This document shows, piece by piece, positions 1-8,462 of a DNA stretch of 64,000 nt. The first letter of the stretch is position 1. Each line of letters begins with the position of its first letter. Where the stretch lies: contig NZ_AUJB01000009.1 in NCBI RefSeq assembly GCF_000424005.1, forward strand, positions 62,001-126,000. Reading direction: 5' to 3'. The notes below the pieces were generated by a model. The model saw only the letters and a list, made by a program, of their open reading frames with translations, was not told the DNA's origin and did not search any database. The DNA is from Pseudobutyrivibrio ruminis CF1b. GTDB lineage: Bacteria > Bacillota > Clostridia > Lachnospirales > Lachnospiraceae. Both the position numbers and the translations under genes were made by a program.

Positions 1-1
1 T

Positions 2-391
2 AATGATTATCTCAATAAGATTCATTATTACAATGACCTTATACCTGATACAGAAGAAATGTCTGATAAGCTCTATACATTAGAAGCAACAGTACTTTCA
101 ATATTTAAAAAGCTTAAGGAAGAGCCGAAAGTTGCAGGGGATTTGCGCAAGTTCATGTCATATTATCTTCCTACCACAGAAAAGCTTTTGCAGAGTTATG
201 TGGATCTTAGAAATGAAAACCTCGATGTAGAGAATATTAAGAATTCTCAGCGAGAGATAGAAGAAGCTACAGATGTGATAAATGACGCATTTGTAAAGCT
301 TTTAAATCAGCTTTTTGAAAACTCAGCATGGGATATCTCATCAGATATTTCAGTTATGAAGACAATGATGAAACAGGATTCATTACTATAA
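2..391 (+). CDS. XpaC-like protein, 3' part (5' end outside window)
   Basis: The frame is open from the first bases of the window, so the true start lies upstream and only about 129 C-terminal residues are seen. The helical, charged sequence and its position directly before telA match the XpaC family (5-bromo-4-chloroindolyl phosphate hydrolysis protein), which commonly pairs with TelA in Firmicutes. The ATG at 59 is internal, not a start, because the frame continues upstream with family-like sequence. The molecular role of XpaC is poorly known; membrane or envelope stress is usually assumed. The gene ends 20 nt before the telA start, so the two are probably co-transcribed. The family call rests on general similarity plus context. 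Confidence 0.7.
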   Translation, partial: NDYLNKIHYYNDLIPDTEEMSDKLYTLEATVLSIFKKLKEEPKVAGDLRKFMSYYLPTTEKLLQSYVDLRNENLDVENIKNSQREIEEATDVINDAFVKLLNQLFENSAWDISSDISVMKTMMKQDSLL

Positions 392-411
392 AGAAAGAGC
401 AGGGAGAAAAG

Positions 412-1533
412 ATGGAGTTTAAAACAGAGACACCGACATTGGTATTTGATGGAGTAGCAGAGACACAGGAATTACCAGCAAATGCTGATAATGAGATGAA
501 GGAAGAAATCATCCTTTCAGAAGAAGAAAAAGCTCAGGTAGAAGCTTTTGCAAAACAGATTGATTTATCAAATTCAACCGCTATACTTAACTATGGTGCA
601 GGCACACAGAAGAAGCTTTCCGATTTTTCGGAAAAGGCTTTAGATAGCTTACGTACCAAAGATATGGGCGAAGTAGGCGATATGATTACTAAGCTTATTG
701 GTGAGCTTAAGAACTTTGATGCAGCTGAAGAGGAGAAGGGACTTAGAGCTCTTTTCAAGAAAAGCTCAAACAAAATTACAGCAATGAAATCTAAGTACGC
801 CAAGGTGGAGACTAACGTAAATGTTATTACCACTGAGCTTGAAAAGCATGAGACAACCCTGTTAAAGGATGTGGCTATGCTTGATCAGATGTACGATGCG
901 AACTTAGCATATTTTAGAGAGCTTTCTATGTACATCGCAGCTGGAAAGAAGAAGCTTGAAGAGACTAGAAACGGTGAACTTGTAGAGCTTCAGAGAAAGG
1001 CACAGGAAACAGGCCTTGCTGAGGATGTTCAGGCTGCCAAGGATTTAGCTGCTAAATGCGACAGATTTGAAAAGAAAATCCACGATTTACAGCTTACAAG
1101 AACAATCGCTCTTCAGAGTGGCCCACAAATCAGAATGGTACAGAGTTCTGATACAATGATGGCAGAAAAGATTCAGTCTACCATCGTAAATACAATTCCT
1201 CTTTGGAAGAATCAGATGGTTATTGCTATCGGTGTTGAGCATTCTAATCAGGCAGCAAAAGCCCAGAGAGAAGTATCTGATATGACAAATGAACTTCTCA
1301 AGAAAAATGCAGACGCCCTTAAAACTGCAACAATCGAGACAGTCAAAGAATCTGAGCGTGGTATTGTTGATATGGAGACAATCAAGCACACAAACGAGCA
1401 GCTTATCAGCACAATGGACGAAGTCTTAAAGATTCAGGCTGAGGGCAAGGAAAGACGTCGAAATGCCGAGCAGGAATTATTCCAGATTGAGCAGGAATTA
1501 AAGACAAAATTATTAGAGGCATCGAAATCATAA
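412..1533 (+). CDS. telA: TelA / toxic anion resistance family protein
   Basis: A 373-residue, almost entirely alpha-helical soluble protein without membrane segments or signal peptide, as expected for TelA (PF05816), a family first linked to tellurite and other toxic-anion or cell-envelope stress resistance. Long coiled-coil stretches fill the middle, including LVELQRKAQETGLAEDVQAA, and the C-terminus is charged. The start at 412 is preferred because a GGGAG-type ribosome site lies just upstream (about 401-406); the in-frame ATG at 328 lies deep inside the preceding gene. It follows the xpaC-like gene closely, the usual partnership, and is followed 3 nt later by a D,D-carboxypeptidase, which suggests an envelope-related transcription unit. 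The biochemical function of the family is not established. Confidence 0.85.
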   Translation: MEFKTETPTLVFDGVAETQELPANADNEMKEEIILSEEEKAQVEAFAKQIDLSNSTAILNYGAGTQKKLSDFSEKALDSLRTKDMGEVGDMITKLIGELKNFDAAEEEKGLRALFKKSSNKITAMKSKYAKVETNVNVITTELEKHETTLLKDVAMLDQMYDANLAYFRELSMYIAAGKKKLEETRNGELVELQRKAQETGLAEDVQAAKDLAAKCDRFEKKIHDLQLTRTIALQSGPQIRMVQSSDTMMAEKIQSTIVNTIPLWKNQMVIAIGVEHSNQAAKAQREVSDMTNELLKKNADALKTATIETVKESERGIVDMETIKHTNEQLISTMDEVLKIQAEGKERRRNAEQELFQIEQELKTKLLEASKS

Positions 1534-1536
1534 GTT

Positions 1537-2928
1537 ATGAGTTGTAAAAGAGTATTAAGTAAATTTCTAGCATTTATATTTTTAGTTAACGCATTAGTAA
1601 TATGCAATTATCAAACAGTAAAGGCCGAAGATTACTGGCCTACCAGTGTAGATGTTGTGGCTGAATCGGCCATAATAATGGAGCAGGAAACGGGAACCAT
1701 CCTTTATTCCAAGAATATCGATGAGGTTCATTTCCCAGCCAGTATCACAAAAATCATGACAGCATTGATTGTCCTTGAAAATTGTGAGCTGGATGAGACA
1801 GTTAAGTTTTCAGCTGAAGCAGTATATGGAACAGAGCTTGGTTCTTCAAGTATCGCAAGAGATGTAAATGAGGAAATGACCGTAGAGCAGACCCTGTATG
1901 GAATGATGCTTGAGTCTGCAAATGAATGTGCATATGCTTTAGGCGAGCATGTGGCAGGAGACGTTCCATCATTTGTAAAGATGATGAATGAAAAGGCCAA
2001 GGAACTGGGATGTACCAACACCCACTTCAATAACACAAACGGTCTTCCAGATGATGAGCACTACACAACAGCACATGATATGGCGCTGATTGCCAGGGCT
2101 GCATATGCTATTCCAAAGTTTGCAGAGATTGTAGGAACAAAGAATTACACTATTCCACCAACAAATAAGCATCCAGATCCAACACCACTTAATAACCATC
2201 ATCAGATGCTTCACTACTACAAGTCAAACAAGTACATTTACGAGTATTGTCTTGGTGGAAAGACTGGATATACAGCAGTTGCAGGAGCTACGCTTGTTAC
2301 TTACGCAAAGAAAGACGGAATGACATTGATTTGCGTTGTAATGAAGGACACTACCGCAGACGAATACACTGATTCAACAAGTCTTTTTGAATACTGTTTC
2401 GATAATTTCAGCACCTACAATGTGGCTGATTTTGCATCAATATCAGAGGATAATGTAAACATAACAGGTGTTCTTAGCGAGAACAGCGAGTTGATTAAGA
2501 TTGATAAAAAGGGACTCGTAGTTATTCCTAAGACAGCCAGTGTTTTAGATGTTACTTCAGAGGTTATACCTTACAGTGACAGTGAGAATAAGTCAGTAGT
2601 TGGCCAGCTTCAGTATTCATATGCTGGAAGAAAGGTAGGACAGGCTAATCTGGTATTTACCAATGCAGAAGTAGAAAGTTATCCATTTGATAACATCCCT
2701 GTAGAGCAGGGAGGAAGCGGAAAGGAATATATTCAGGTAGATTATCCAAAGATTGGATTAATTGTACTGGCTATCATAGCTATCATAGCTTTGATTCTCT
2801 TCATTAGAAGCAGATCCAGCGAGATATTATTGTTCAGACACAGATATAAAAGCAGACACTCAAGAACAAAGAAGTCTAATATGACAATAATAAGGGATAA
2901 CGGCAAAAAGAGAAGAAAAAGAAGATAA
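1537..2928 (+). CDS. dacF: D-alanyl-D-alanine carboxypeptidase (penicillin-binding protein, DacF type)
   Basis: A secreted, membrane-anchored serine D,D-carboxypeptidase (peptidase S11) that trims the terminal D-Ala of peptidoglycan stem peptides. An N-terminal signal segment (about residues 5-30) is followed by the three active-site motifs: SITK (69-72, nucleophile Ser69), SAN (127-129) and KTG (242-244). A PBP5-type C-terminal domain (about 285-385), one hydrophobic anchor (about 407-425) and a very basic tail follow. The length of 463 is normal for the family, and all catalytic motifs are intact. It starts 3 nt after telA, probably in one operon with it, and ends before a clear hairpin terminator. 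The exact paralogue name (dacA, dacB or dacF) cannot be decided from sequence alone. Confidence 0.92.
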   Translation: MSCKRVLSKFLAFIFLVNALVICNYQTVKAEDYWPTSVDVVAESAIIMEQETGTILYSKNIDEVHFPASITKIMTALIVLENCELDETVKFSAEAVYGTELGSSSIARDVNEEMTVEQTLYGMMLESANECAYALGEHVAGDVPSFVKMMNEKAKELGCTNTHFNNTNGLPDDEHYTTAHDMALIARAAYAIPKFAEIVGTKNYTIPPTNKHPDPTPLNNHHQMLHYYKSNKYIYEYCLGGKTGYTAVAGATLVTYAKKDGMTLICVVMKDTTADEYTDSTSLFEYCFDNFSTYNVADFASISEDNVNITGVLSENSELIKIDKKGLVVIPKTASVLDVTSEVIPYSDSENKSVVGQLQYSYAGRKVGQANLVFTNAEVESYPFDNIPVEQGGSGKEYIQVDYPKIGLIVLAIIAIIALILFIRSRSSEILLFRHRYKSRHSRTKKSNMTIIRDNGKKRRKRR

Positions 2929-2977
2929 AAGACATGGTTTGTCTTGAATAGAATAAAATACGACAGATTTAAATAAT

Positions 2978-3020
2978 AAACGACAGTCAAAATTTCCAAT
3001 GACTGTCGTTTTGCTTTTTT
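2978..3020 (+). terminator. Rho-independent terminator after the carboxypeptidase gene
   Basis: The inverted repeat AACGACAGTCA / TGACTGTCGTT with a loop of about 10 nt is followed by TTGCTTTTTT. It ends the xpaC-telA-dacF unit and separates it from the convergent gene that ends at 3059. Confidence 0.85.
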
Positions 3021-3058
3021 ATAGACTTGAAATAAATTTATTCATTTAAAGAAACATA

Positions 3059-3571
3059 TTATCTATTTATCAGACTATTTACTAGAATTTCCAGCTGATG
3101 TGCGTTGGTAGTATACAATAATATGCCGTTGGAAGAATTAATCATAGTTATTACTTTATCTTCAAAAGTAGCGGACTCAGAAAGCAATTGATAGAGATAA
3201 TCCTTATACTGGCCGTCTGCTTTAAGGAATAAAGTTTCATATTCTGGAAGAGGAACAAGCTCAGCACGGGTCTTCTTTAAAAGAAATGCTATTTCTTTGT
3301 CCTGATTAAGCTGATCTTCAGTTTTATTGATAATGAAATATCCACGTTCATCCTTTGGCATGCCAAGAGCTTTTACAGCACGCTGAACCTGCTTGGTAAG
3401 ACTGTCACTGGCAGGATAGAGTGACTGGAAGTAGCTCATAAAGTCGGCAGCAGTTTTAAAGTGTTCGTTGGTACCACGCTCTAAAACCTCGGTCATAAGA
3501 ATCTTTTTTATTACCTTCTCACACTCTTTGCGGGAAGGGTTTTTCCTTAAAGTAATAGTTTCCTCAGACAT
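3059..3571 (-). CDS. ArgR-like transcriptional regulator (distant)
   Basis: A 170-residue protein with an N-terminal helical part (about 8-75) that resembles the winged-helix domain of arginine repressors, including a helix pair around SLTKQVQRAVKALGMPKDE that fits the ArgR recognition-helix region. The C-terminal 60 residues have the alternating pattern of the ArgR oligomerisation domain (ITMINSSNGILLYTTNAHQL, compare the family's G-T-A-pocket loop). The canonical GT-A-hAIA arginine-binding motif is not clearly preserved. The gene is monocistronic, divergent from the AbiE-like pair, with a perfect 12-bp palindrome in its own leader, which suggests autoregulation. The family call is tentative; a plain HTH protein of unknown function is the alternative. 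Confidence 0.4.
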   Translation of the reverse strand: MSEETITLRKNPSRKECEKVIKKILMTEVLERGTNEHFKTAADFMSYFQSLYPASDSLTKQVQRAVKALGMPKDERGYFIINKTEDQLNQDKEIAFLLKKTRAELVPLPEYETLFLKADGQYKDYLYQLLSESATFEDKVITMINSSNGILLYTTNAHQLEILVNSLINR

Positions 3572-3595
3572 AAAAACCCCCTAAAAGACATAATT

Positions 3596-3616
3596 ATTAG
3601 TACTAATGCTATTATA
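3596..3616 (-). promoter_or_regulatory. Promoter -10 with adjacent palindromic operator candidate
   Basis: Read on the minus strand, TATAAT (3611-3616 on the plus numbering) precedes a perfect 12-bp palindrome ATTAGTACTAAT (3596-3607) in the short leader of the ArgR-like gene. A palindrome just downstream of a -10 box is a typical repressor position. No convincing -35 box was found. Confidence 0.5.
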
Positions 3617-3679
3617 CGACTAGAAAGAATGAAATAAACGACAATAATTGACCTATGTAATTGTTGAATACGCTGAAAA

Positions 3680-3725
3680 CCTTGAAAACAAGGGATTTGA
3701 CAGGGATTTTCAAGAATGGGATAAT
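3680..3725 (+). promoter_or_regulatory. Promoter of the AbiE-like pair, with upstream inverted repeat
   Basis: TTGACA (3697-3702), a 17-nt spacer and GATAAT (3720-3725) form a near-consensus vegetative promoter. Just upstream is a small inverted repeat CCTTG-AAAA-CAAGG (3680-3693). AbiEi antitoxins are known to bind inverted repeats in their own promoters, so this is a candidate operator. The promoter position also argues against any start upstream of 3766. Confidence 0.65.
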
Positions 3726-3765
3726 TAAAAATAATTACCTCGCTAAGGAGAGAGGAGTGGAGAAA

Positions 3766-4398
3766 ATGGAAATGCTATTATCACGTGATGAAAAAAGACA
3801 ATACCAGCTTGAGCAGATCAATGATTTGGTAGAAGAAAACGGTGGCCTTGTTAAAACAAGCGAGATAGAAGCACTTGGGGTGGATTACCGCAGAGTCCTT
3901 GCTTTCGTGGAAGAAGGATATCTCATTAGAGTAAAAAGTGGATACTACACTACCAAGTATTTTGAATGCACTGAAGATCAGTGGATTTACAAGCTCTTCG
4001 GCGAGGATGGAATACTTACAATGGAGTCGGCCCTTTATGTATATGGTTATCTGAAGGACAGACCATATAAGTGGAGCATTGCCATAAATAAAAATACCAG
4101 CAAATCCCGCTTCAATATTGATTATCCAATAGTGGAGCCATATTACACAGAGCCAGAGGTTATGGAGCTAGGTGTTACTGAAGCAGATTTTGCCGGGGCG
4201 AAAATGAAAATCTACACCAAGGAACGTCTAATTTGTGATGTTTTAAAATACCAGGAAAAGGTAGACAGGGAAGATTTCAAAAAAGGCGTGTGGGCTTACA
4301 TTATGGATGAAGACAAAGATGTGGCCAAGCTTATGGAATACGCAAAGGAACGTAAAGTGTTAAAGAAAGTGCAGTCCATGATAGGTGTGTGGCTTTAA
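3766..4398 (+). CDS. AbiEi-like antitoxin / transcriptional regulator (type IV toxin-antitoxin family)
   Basis: A 210-residue protein with an N-terminal winged-helix-like region (about 10-60; GGLVKTSEIEALGVDYRRVL) followed by a domain typical of AbiEi antitoxins, including the conserved stretch GAKMKIYTKERLICDVLKY (about 141-159). In characterised AbiE systems the antitoxin represses the operon and counteracts a nucleotidyltransferase toxin. The start at 3766 has the ribosome site GGAG upstream, and a promoter lies within the longer open frame, excluding an earlier start. The stop codon overlaps the start of the next gene (TAATG), so the pair is translationally coupled. Family assignment is good; whether the pair is an active toxin-antitoxin module is open because the partner is degenerate. 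Confidence 0.75.
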   Translation: MEMLLSRDEKRQYQLEQINDLVEENGGLVKTSEIEALGVDYRRVLAFVEEGYLIRVKSGYYTTKYFECTEDQWIYKLFGEDGILTMESALYVYGYLKDRPYKWSIAINKNTSKSRFNIDYPIVEPYYTEPEVMELGVTEADFAGAKMKIYTKERLICDVLKYQEKVDREDFKKGVWAYIMDEDKDVAKLMEYAKERKVLKKVQSMIGVWL

Positions 4399-5252
4399 TG
4401 ATTAATCGATTACAGATAAAGGAAAAATCAGAACAACTTAATATTCCTTTTAAAAATCTTTTAAGTGCAGCCGTAGCAGAGATAATCATTGAATTGTTGG
4501 CTGAGGGTCAGTATTGTAATGAGCTTTATCTTTGCAATGGAAATGAGTTTAATCCCGAAGTTTATAAGGACTTATGCATTTCCAACATTTACTATGAGTA
4601 TGTAAAAGAGCTGGATGAAAAAATGGCTGTCCTATACATGCGAGATATTTTAAAGGAGATTATGGCCAAAGCTGCTCTTGAGGCTTTTGTAGTAAATGGC
4701 ACAGTAGACGAGACCGGAATAAAGCTGAAGATAACGGTGGATGACATGTACATTCCATTGAATATTTACTTCAGAAAGCATCGAGCTGCCCACGAACCTG
4801 AAAAGCTGCAGTTAAAACTGACAGCATACGAAAACAGAGTGGTAGATGTCCTTACCAATCCAAAGGAGGAAGAGCTGGTCAAACATCTGGCTGAGATTAT
4901 AGAAAAGCTGGAGCTGATTAACGACATGGACCAGTATTATCTCGCTTATGAGATACTCACTACATATCCTGTAAACGGACGTAAGGTGAAGGACAGTCTG
5001 GTGAAGCTTTTAGAGGAAAAGAAGATAACAATCGACCATAGCAGGATAGATATGCTTAAAAGTTATGGCGATTACACATACATGAAAAAGAAGTGGAAAG
5101 TTGAATTACGACAAAAAAAGAAGTCCGACCCACAGTGGTCGGACGTACACAATTGTCTTATTAACTTTTTAGGACCTATATGGGAAGCTATGGAAGCCAA
5201 CCTTGTATTCCTTGGAGATTGGATGCCACAGCTAAAACGTTTCCTTGATTAG
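4398..5252 (+). CDS. AbiEii-position protein, divergent, catalytic motif not visible
   Basis: A 284-residue protein in the place normally held by the AbiEii nucleotidyltransferase toxin, overlapping the AbiEi-like gene by 1 nt (TAATG). The N-terminus (INRLQIKEKSEQLNIPFKNL) and the C-terminal part, with the conserved-looking tryptophan stretch YMKKKWKVELRQKKKSDPQW and a final helix bundle, fit AbiEii-like proteins. The expected nucleotidyltransferase signature (GG-T-L followed by a D-x-D pair) was not found near the N-terminus, where the sequence instead reads LYLCNGNEFNPEVYKDLC. It may be a divergent or inactive toxin, or a different function in the same operon shape. The start at 4398 is preferred over the GTG at 4389 because of the coupled overlap. 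Confidence 0.5.
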   Translation: MINRLQIKEKSEQLNIPFKNLLSAAVAEIIIELLAEGQYCNELYLCNGNEFNPEVYKDLCISNIYYEYVKELDEKMAVLYMRDILKEIMAKAALEAFVVNGTVDETGIKLKITVDDMYIPLNIYFRKHRAAHEPEKLQLKLTAYENRVVDVLTNPKEEELVKHLAEIIEKLELINDMDQYYLAYEILTTYPVNGRKVKDSLVKLLEEKKITIDHSRIDMLKSYGDYTYMKKKWKVELRQKKKSDPQWSDVHNCLINFLGPIWEAMEANLVFLGDWMPQLKRFLD

Positions 5253-5267
5253 GCCAGGTTTTAGAAC

Positions 5268-5885
5268 TTAGCAAACGAAATTATGCTTCAGGATGGAAAA
5301 GACAGCGTAGTAATATGACTGTCGGTCATTAACCTTGTAAAATTGCTGCTCAGTAGAAACAGATGAGAGATTTTTAATCTCTTCAAGGTCAATAAGATTA
5401 GTATAGCAACGATCCTGGATATAGCTCATTGTAGCCTTTTGAAAATAAAAGCTTTTGAAAAGAGTACCAATGCAGCGTTTGTTAAACACACCACAGATGG
5501 TATCAAGATTATCATCTGAAAATTTAAATGTGGTTATATCGTAATTGTAAGATTGGTCATAGAGGTAAACTGCCACACGTGGATCCATAAAAGGGGTATC
5601 AACAGACATGAAAAATGCTCTGTCTCCAGAAAGCATGGTAAGGCATGAAAGGATAGCACCGTAAGGTCCGGCATTTCGTGAAATGTCAGGAATCTCCTGG
5701 GCATTAAGACCGAGATGAGATAGGTCACCTCTTTCATTTACAGAAAGATAAACCTTATCAAAAAAAGGGCTGAATTTATCGTAGATATATTCAACCATAG
5801 TCTTATCCTCGAATGGTAAAAGAGCTTTTTTTGTACCCATGCGGGAGCTGTCGCCTCCACAAAGAATAACCAAAGTTCTATTCAT
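5268..5885 (-). CDS. mobA: Molybdenum cofactor guanylyltransferase-like NTP transferase (MobA family)
   Basis: A 205-residue cytosolic protein with the nucleotide-binding start of MobA-like transferases: LVILCGGDSSRMGTKKALLP (residues 5-24; the family form is LAGG-S-RMG-DKALL), a middle block ISRNAGPYGAILSCL and a metal-binding SVDTPFMD (family VDMPF). MobA attaches GMP to molybdopterin. The first A of the usual AGG is Cys here, and no other molybdenum-cofactor gene is in the window, so the substrate is uncertain; other small nucleotidyltransferases share this fold. The gene is alone on the minus strand, converging with the AbiEii-like gene (15-nt gap) and divergent from the decarboxylase at 5984. 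Confidence 0.75.
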   Translation of the reverse strand: MNRTLVILCGGDSSRMGTKKALLPFEDKTMVEYIYDKFSPFFDKVYLSVNERGDLSHLGLNAQEIPDISRNAGPYGAILSCLTMLSGDRAFFMSVDTPFMDPRVAVYLYDQSYNYDITTFKFSDDNLDTICGVFNKRCIGTLFKSFYFQKATMSYIQDRCYTNLIDLEEIKNLSSVSTEQQFYKVNDRQSYYYAVFSILKHNFVC

Positions 5886-5983
5886 GTTTTCCTCCAGATG
5901 TCATTAATTTCAGTAAATGTAGGATATAACTTTAATATATATAATATCTATTTTCAAAGGAAAATAAAAGTTAACAGCTAAAT

Positions 5984-7351
5984 ATGAGTTTAAAAAAGAC
6001 TTTAGAAAAATATTCAAAATCAAATATGTACCCGTTTCATATGCCAGGGCACAAGCGCCAGCTGGATGGTGTCAGCAAAATAGACATGACAGAGGTAGAG
6101 GGTGTTGATGATTTGCATGATGCAAGTGGTGTAATAGCAGAAGATCAAAAACGAATGGCAAAGCTCTTTGGAGCAGATGAAAGTCGTATTTTGGTAGGCG
6201 GTTCCACTGTGGGAAATCTGGCTAGTGTGTACGCCAGCTGTAATGAAGGGGATTCAGTAATAATCCAGAGAAATTCCCACAAGAGTGTTTACAACGCTGT
6301 GATGTTGAGACATTTAAAATGCGATTACATTGAACCAGATGTTTCTTATAATGGGATTTTCAAAGCGGTAACTTTGGAGCAGGTAAAAAGCGCTGTAGAA
6401 AAAGGACAGGCAGTACCTAAAGCAGTAATTATCACAAGCCCGACATATGAAGGCTTTCATGCTCCAGTAAAAGAAATCGCTGAATATTGCCATGATAAGG
6501 GAATCATCCTTATTGTGGACCAGGCACATGGAGCTCATCTGGGATTCAACCAGGAGTTTAAAGGTTCAGCTGTGGGACTTGCTGATATTACAATTCAAAG
6601 TCTCCATAAGACATTACCATCTCTCACACAGACAGCAGCTATGCATATTTCTGGTGACAGAGTTGACCTTAACAGAGTGGCTGAAGCCCTCGATATTTTC
6701 GAGACCAGTTCACCATCTTATGTGTTGATGAATTCCATAAGTAACTGCCTTGATATCCTGGAAAACTGCGGTGAATTATTCAGTGAATATGTGGATAACC
6801 TTCAGGATTTTTACAGCATTAGTGGAGAACTAAAAAATCTTCAGCTGATAACTGATGAGACAGATAAGAAAGATCCAGGAAAGCTTATTATTTCAACGAA
6901 AAATACAAATATCACAGGCGTGGAGCTGGCTAAGATTCTCAGAGAAAAGTATGAGCTTGAGACAGAGCTTTCAAGCTTTGCATATGTGCTTGCAATGACA
7001 AGCATAATGGATACAAAGGAAGGCTTTGACAGATTAAAAACAGCTTTAAAAGAAATCGACGACGCGTTAACAGCGGGACACATTGATGTTACTAACCTAA
7101 AGCTAAATTATAAAAAAGTCATGGAGACTTTCCAGGCAAAGGCTGGAGGAGAAAAAGAGGTACCGCTGGCTCACGCTGAGGGAAAAGTATCGGCGGCAAT
7201 GGTTTGCCTTTATCCGCCAGGAGCACCACTTATCGTGCCGGGTGAGGAAATCAGCAAAGAGGCAATCAAAGTAATCCATGAAGCAAAGGCCAAAGGTCTT
7301 CATGTAACAGGCATGGACGTGGAAAGAGAATCCATCTCCGTTGTCAATTAG
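5984..7351 (+). CDS. Orn/Lys/Arg decarboxylase family protein (YaaO-like, PLP-dependent)
   Basis: A 455-residue fold-type I PLP enzyme of the Orn/Lys/Arg decarboxylase family. N-terminal FHMPGHKR is the family hallmark, VDQAHGAHLGF carries the PLP-ring aspartate/histidine region, and SLHKTLPSLTQ contains the Schiff-base lysine. The C-terminal domain ends with CLYPPGAPLIVPGE, again typical. The enzyme should decarboxylate a basic amino acid; its substrate cannot be read from sequence. Its place before a P-loop kinase, yaaR and holB matches yaaO in Bacillus, a homologue of uncertain substrate. A second paralogue at 30092 sits in the polyamine operon and is the better candidate for the main arginine decarboxylase. 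Confidence 0.88.
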   Translation: MSLKKTLEKYSKSNMYPFHMPGHKRQLDGVSKIDMTEVEGVDDLHDASGVIAEDQKRMAKLFGADESRILVGGSTVGNLASVYASCNEGDSVIIQRNSHKSVYNAVMLRHLKCDYIEPDVSYNGIFKAVTLEQVKSAVEKGQAVPKAVIITSPTYEGFHAPVKEIAEYCHDKGIILIVDQAHGAHLGFNQEFKGSAVGLADITIQSLHKTLPSLTQTAAMHISGDRVDLNRVAEALDIFETSSPSYVLMNSISNCLDILENCGELFSEYVDNLQDFYSISGELKNLQLITDETDKKDPGKLIISTKNTNITGVELAKILREKYELETELSSFAYVLAMTSIMDTKEGFDRLKTALKEIDDALTAGHIDVTNLKLNYKKVMETFQAKAGGEKEVPLAHAEGKVSAAMVCLYPPGAPLIVPGEEISKEAIKVIHEAKAKGLHVTGMDVERESISVVN

Positions 7352-7396
7352 ACAAGGTTAAACTATACTTTATATATAAAACATTAAGAGGACAGT

Positions 7397-7981
7397 ATGG
7401 GTAAGATATTTTGCATAATGGGCAAGAGCTCAACAGGAAAAGACACAATATTTAAAATTTTGCTCCAAAGAAAAGATATTAATGTAAATCGAATCGTTTC
7501 GTACACAACGAGACCACAGCGAAGCCATGAAAAACCAGGCGAGGAGTACAACTTCGTATCTATCGAAGAAAAGGACAGATTGGTGGCAGAGGGAAAGGTC
7601 ATAGAGATTCGAAAATACGATACTGTTCATGGACCATGGTTCTACTTTACTGTAGATGATGGAAATGTGGATTTGGATAACGAAGATTATCTTATGATTG
7701 GAACAGTAGAAAGCTTTGTTAAGATCCGTGATTACTACGGAGAAGACAAGGTTTTGCCGATATATATAGAGGTAGATGATGGCGTGAGACTCAGCCGTGC
7801 CCTTGAGCGCGAGCGCAGTCAGGAGCATCCAAAGTACGAAGAGATGTGCCGCCGTTATCTGGCGGATCAGCAGGATTTTTCAGAGGAAAATCTTGAGAAA
7901 GCCGGAATCACAAACAGATTTAACAACAACGAGGACAGCGCAATTACTAGCGATAACATAGCAGCATTCATAAACAGGTAG
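7397..7981 (+). CDS. Guanylate kinase-like P-loop kinase
   Basis: A 194-residue protein with a P-loop near the N-terminus (GKSSTGKDT, residues 9-17) and the guanylate-kinase signature [20 protein letters not shown] (36-55; family TTR-PR-E-G-Y-FV). The rest follows the GMP kinase fold with an [11 protein letters not shown]-like lid region. It occupies the position where Bacillus has thymidylate kinase (tmk) between yaaO and yaaR, but the motifs are those of guanylate kinase, not Tmk. It could be a second or specialised guanylate kinase; the P-loop GKSSTGKD differs from the usual SG-S-GKGT, so substrate specificity is uncertain. It begins 45 nt after the decarboxylase and ends 8 nt before yaaR. 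Confidence 0.8.
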   Translation: MGKIFCIMGKSSTGKDTIFKILLQRKDINVNRIVSYTTRPQRSHEKPGEEYNFVSIEEKDRLVAEGKVIEIRKYDTVHGPWFYFTVDDGNVDLDNEDYLMIGTVESFVKIRDYYGEDKVLPIYIEVDDGVRLSRALERERSQEHPKYEEMCRRYLADQQDFSEENLEKAGITNRFNNNEDSAITSDNIAAFINR

Positions 7982-7989
7982 GTGTTTTT

Positions 7990-8430
7990 ATGGATATTAG
8001 AGTAAGCGATGTAAGTCAGGTACAACAAACAGAATCAGCCAAGTCTACAGCCCCAGTGGATGACAGTTTCAAATTCACACTGGCTGCAGCAGTGGATGAT
8101 GCGGAGCTTCAGGAGAAGCTCACTAATCTCATGAATGATATTGCCACTCAGGGAAAGCTTTTGTCTGAGCACATGGATATCAGGGATATGAAGCGTTACA
8201 GGGGTCTGGTAAAGGACTTTCTTAACGAGGTTGTAAATCGCTCTCATAAATTTTCCAGAGAAAACTTCCTTGATCGCCGCGGCCGCCACAGAGTTTACGG
8301 AATGATTAAACTGGTGGATGAAAAAATGGATGAGCTGGCAACAGCCCTTGTCCAGGATGAAAGAGACCACCTGGATATTTTAAACAGAGTTGATGAAATC
8401 AGAGGATTGCTTTTAGATATCATCACCTAG
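7990..8430 (+). CDS. yaaR: YaaR family protein (DUF327)
   Basis: A 146-residue soluble protein with a low-complexity N-terminus (about 1-25) and a helical core matching YaaR/DUF327. Recognisable features are the [15 protein letters not shown] segment (about 61-75) and the long C-terminal helices with [14 protein letters not shown]. The family has no known biochemical function. Placement directly before holB, as in Bacillus, is strong supporting context. It is preceded by a ribosome site AGGTAGGTG and follows the guanylate-kinase-like gene by 8 nt, so it belongs to the same transcription unit. Confidence 0.85.
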   Translation: MDIRVSDVSQVQQTESAKSTAPVDDSFKFTLAAAVDDAELQEKLTNLMNDIATQGKLLSEHMDIRDMKRYRGLVKDFLNEVVNRSHKFSRENFLDRRGRHRVYGMIKLVDEKMDELATALVQDERDHLDILNRVDEIRGLLLDIIT

Positions 8431-8462
8431 AAACTAGCAATAAATTGGGAGAATAACTTTTA

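Noticed and set aside
328-411. Longer TelA starting at 328
   Set aside because: The added residues overlap the coding part of the upstream XpaC-like gene, and the proper ribosome site is directly before 412.
3661-3765. Longer N-terminus for the AbiEi-like protein (TTG at 3661)
   Set aside because: The -35 and -10 boxes of a near-consensus promoter (3697-3725) lie within this stretch, and a good ribosome site precedes the ATG at 3766.
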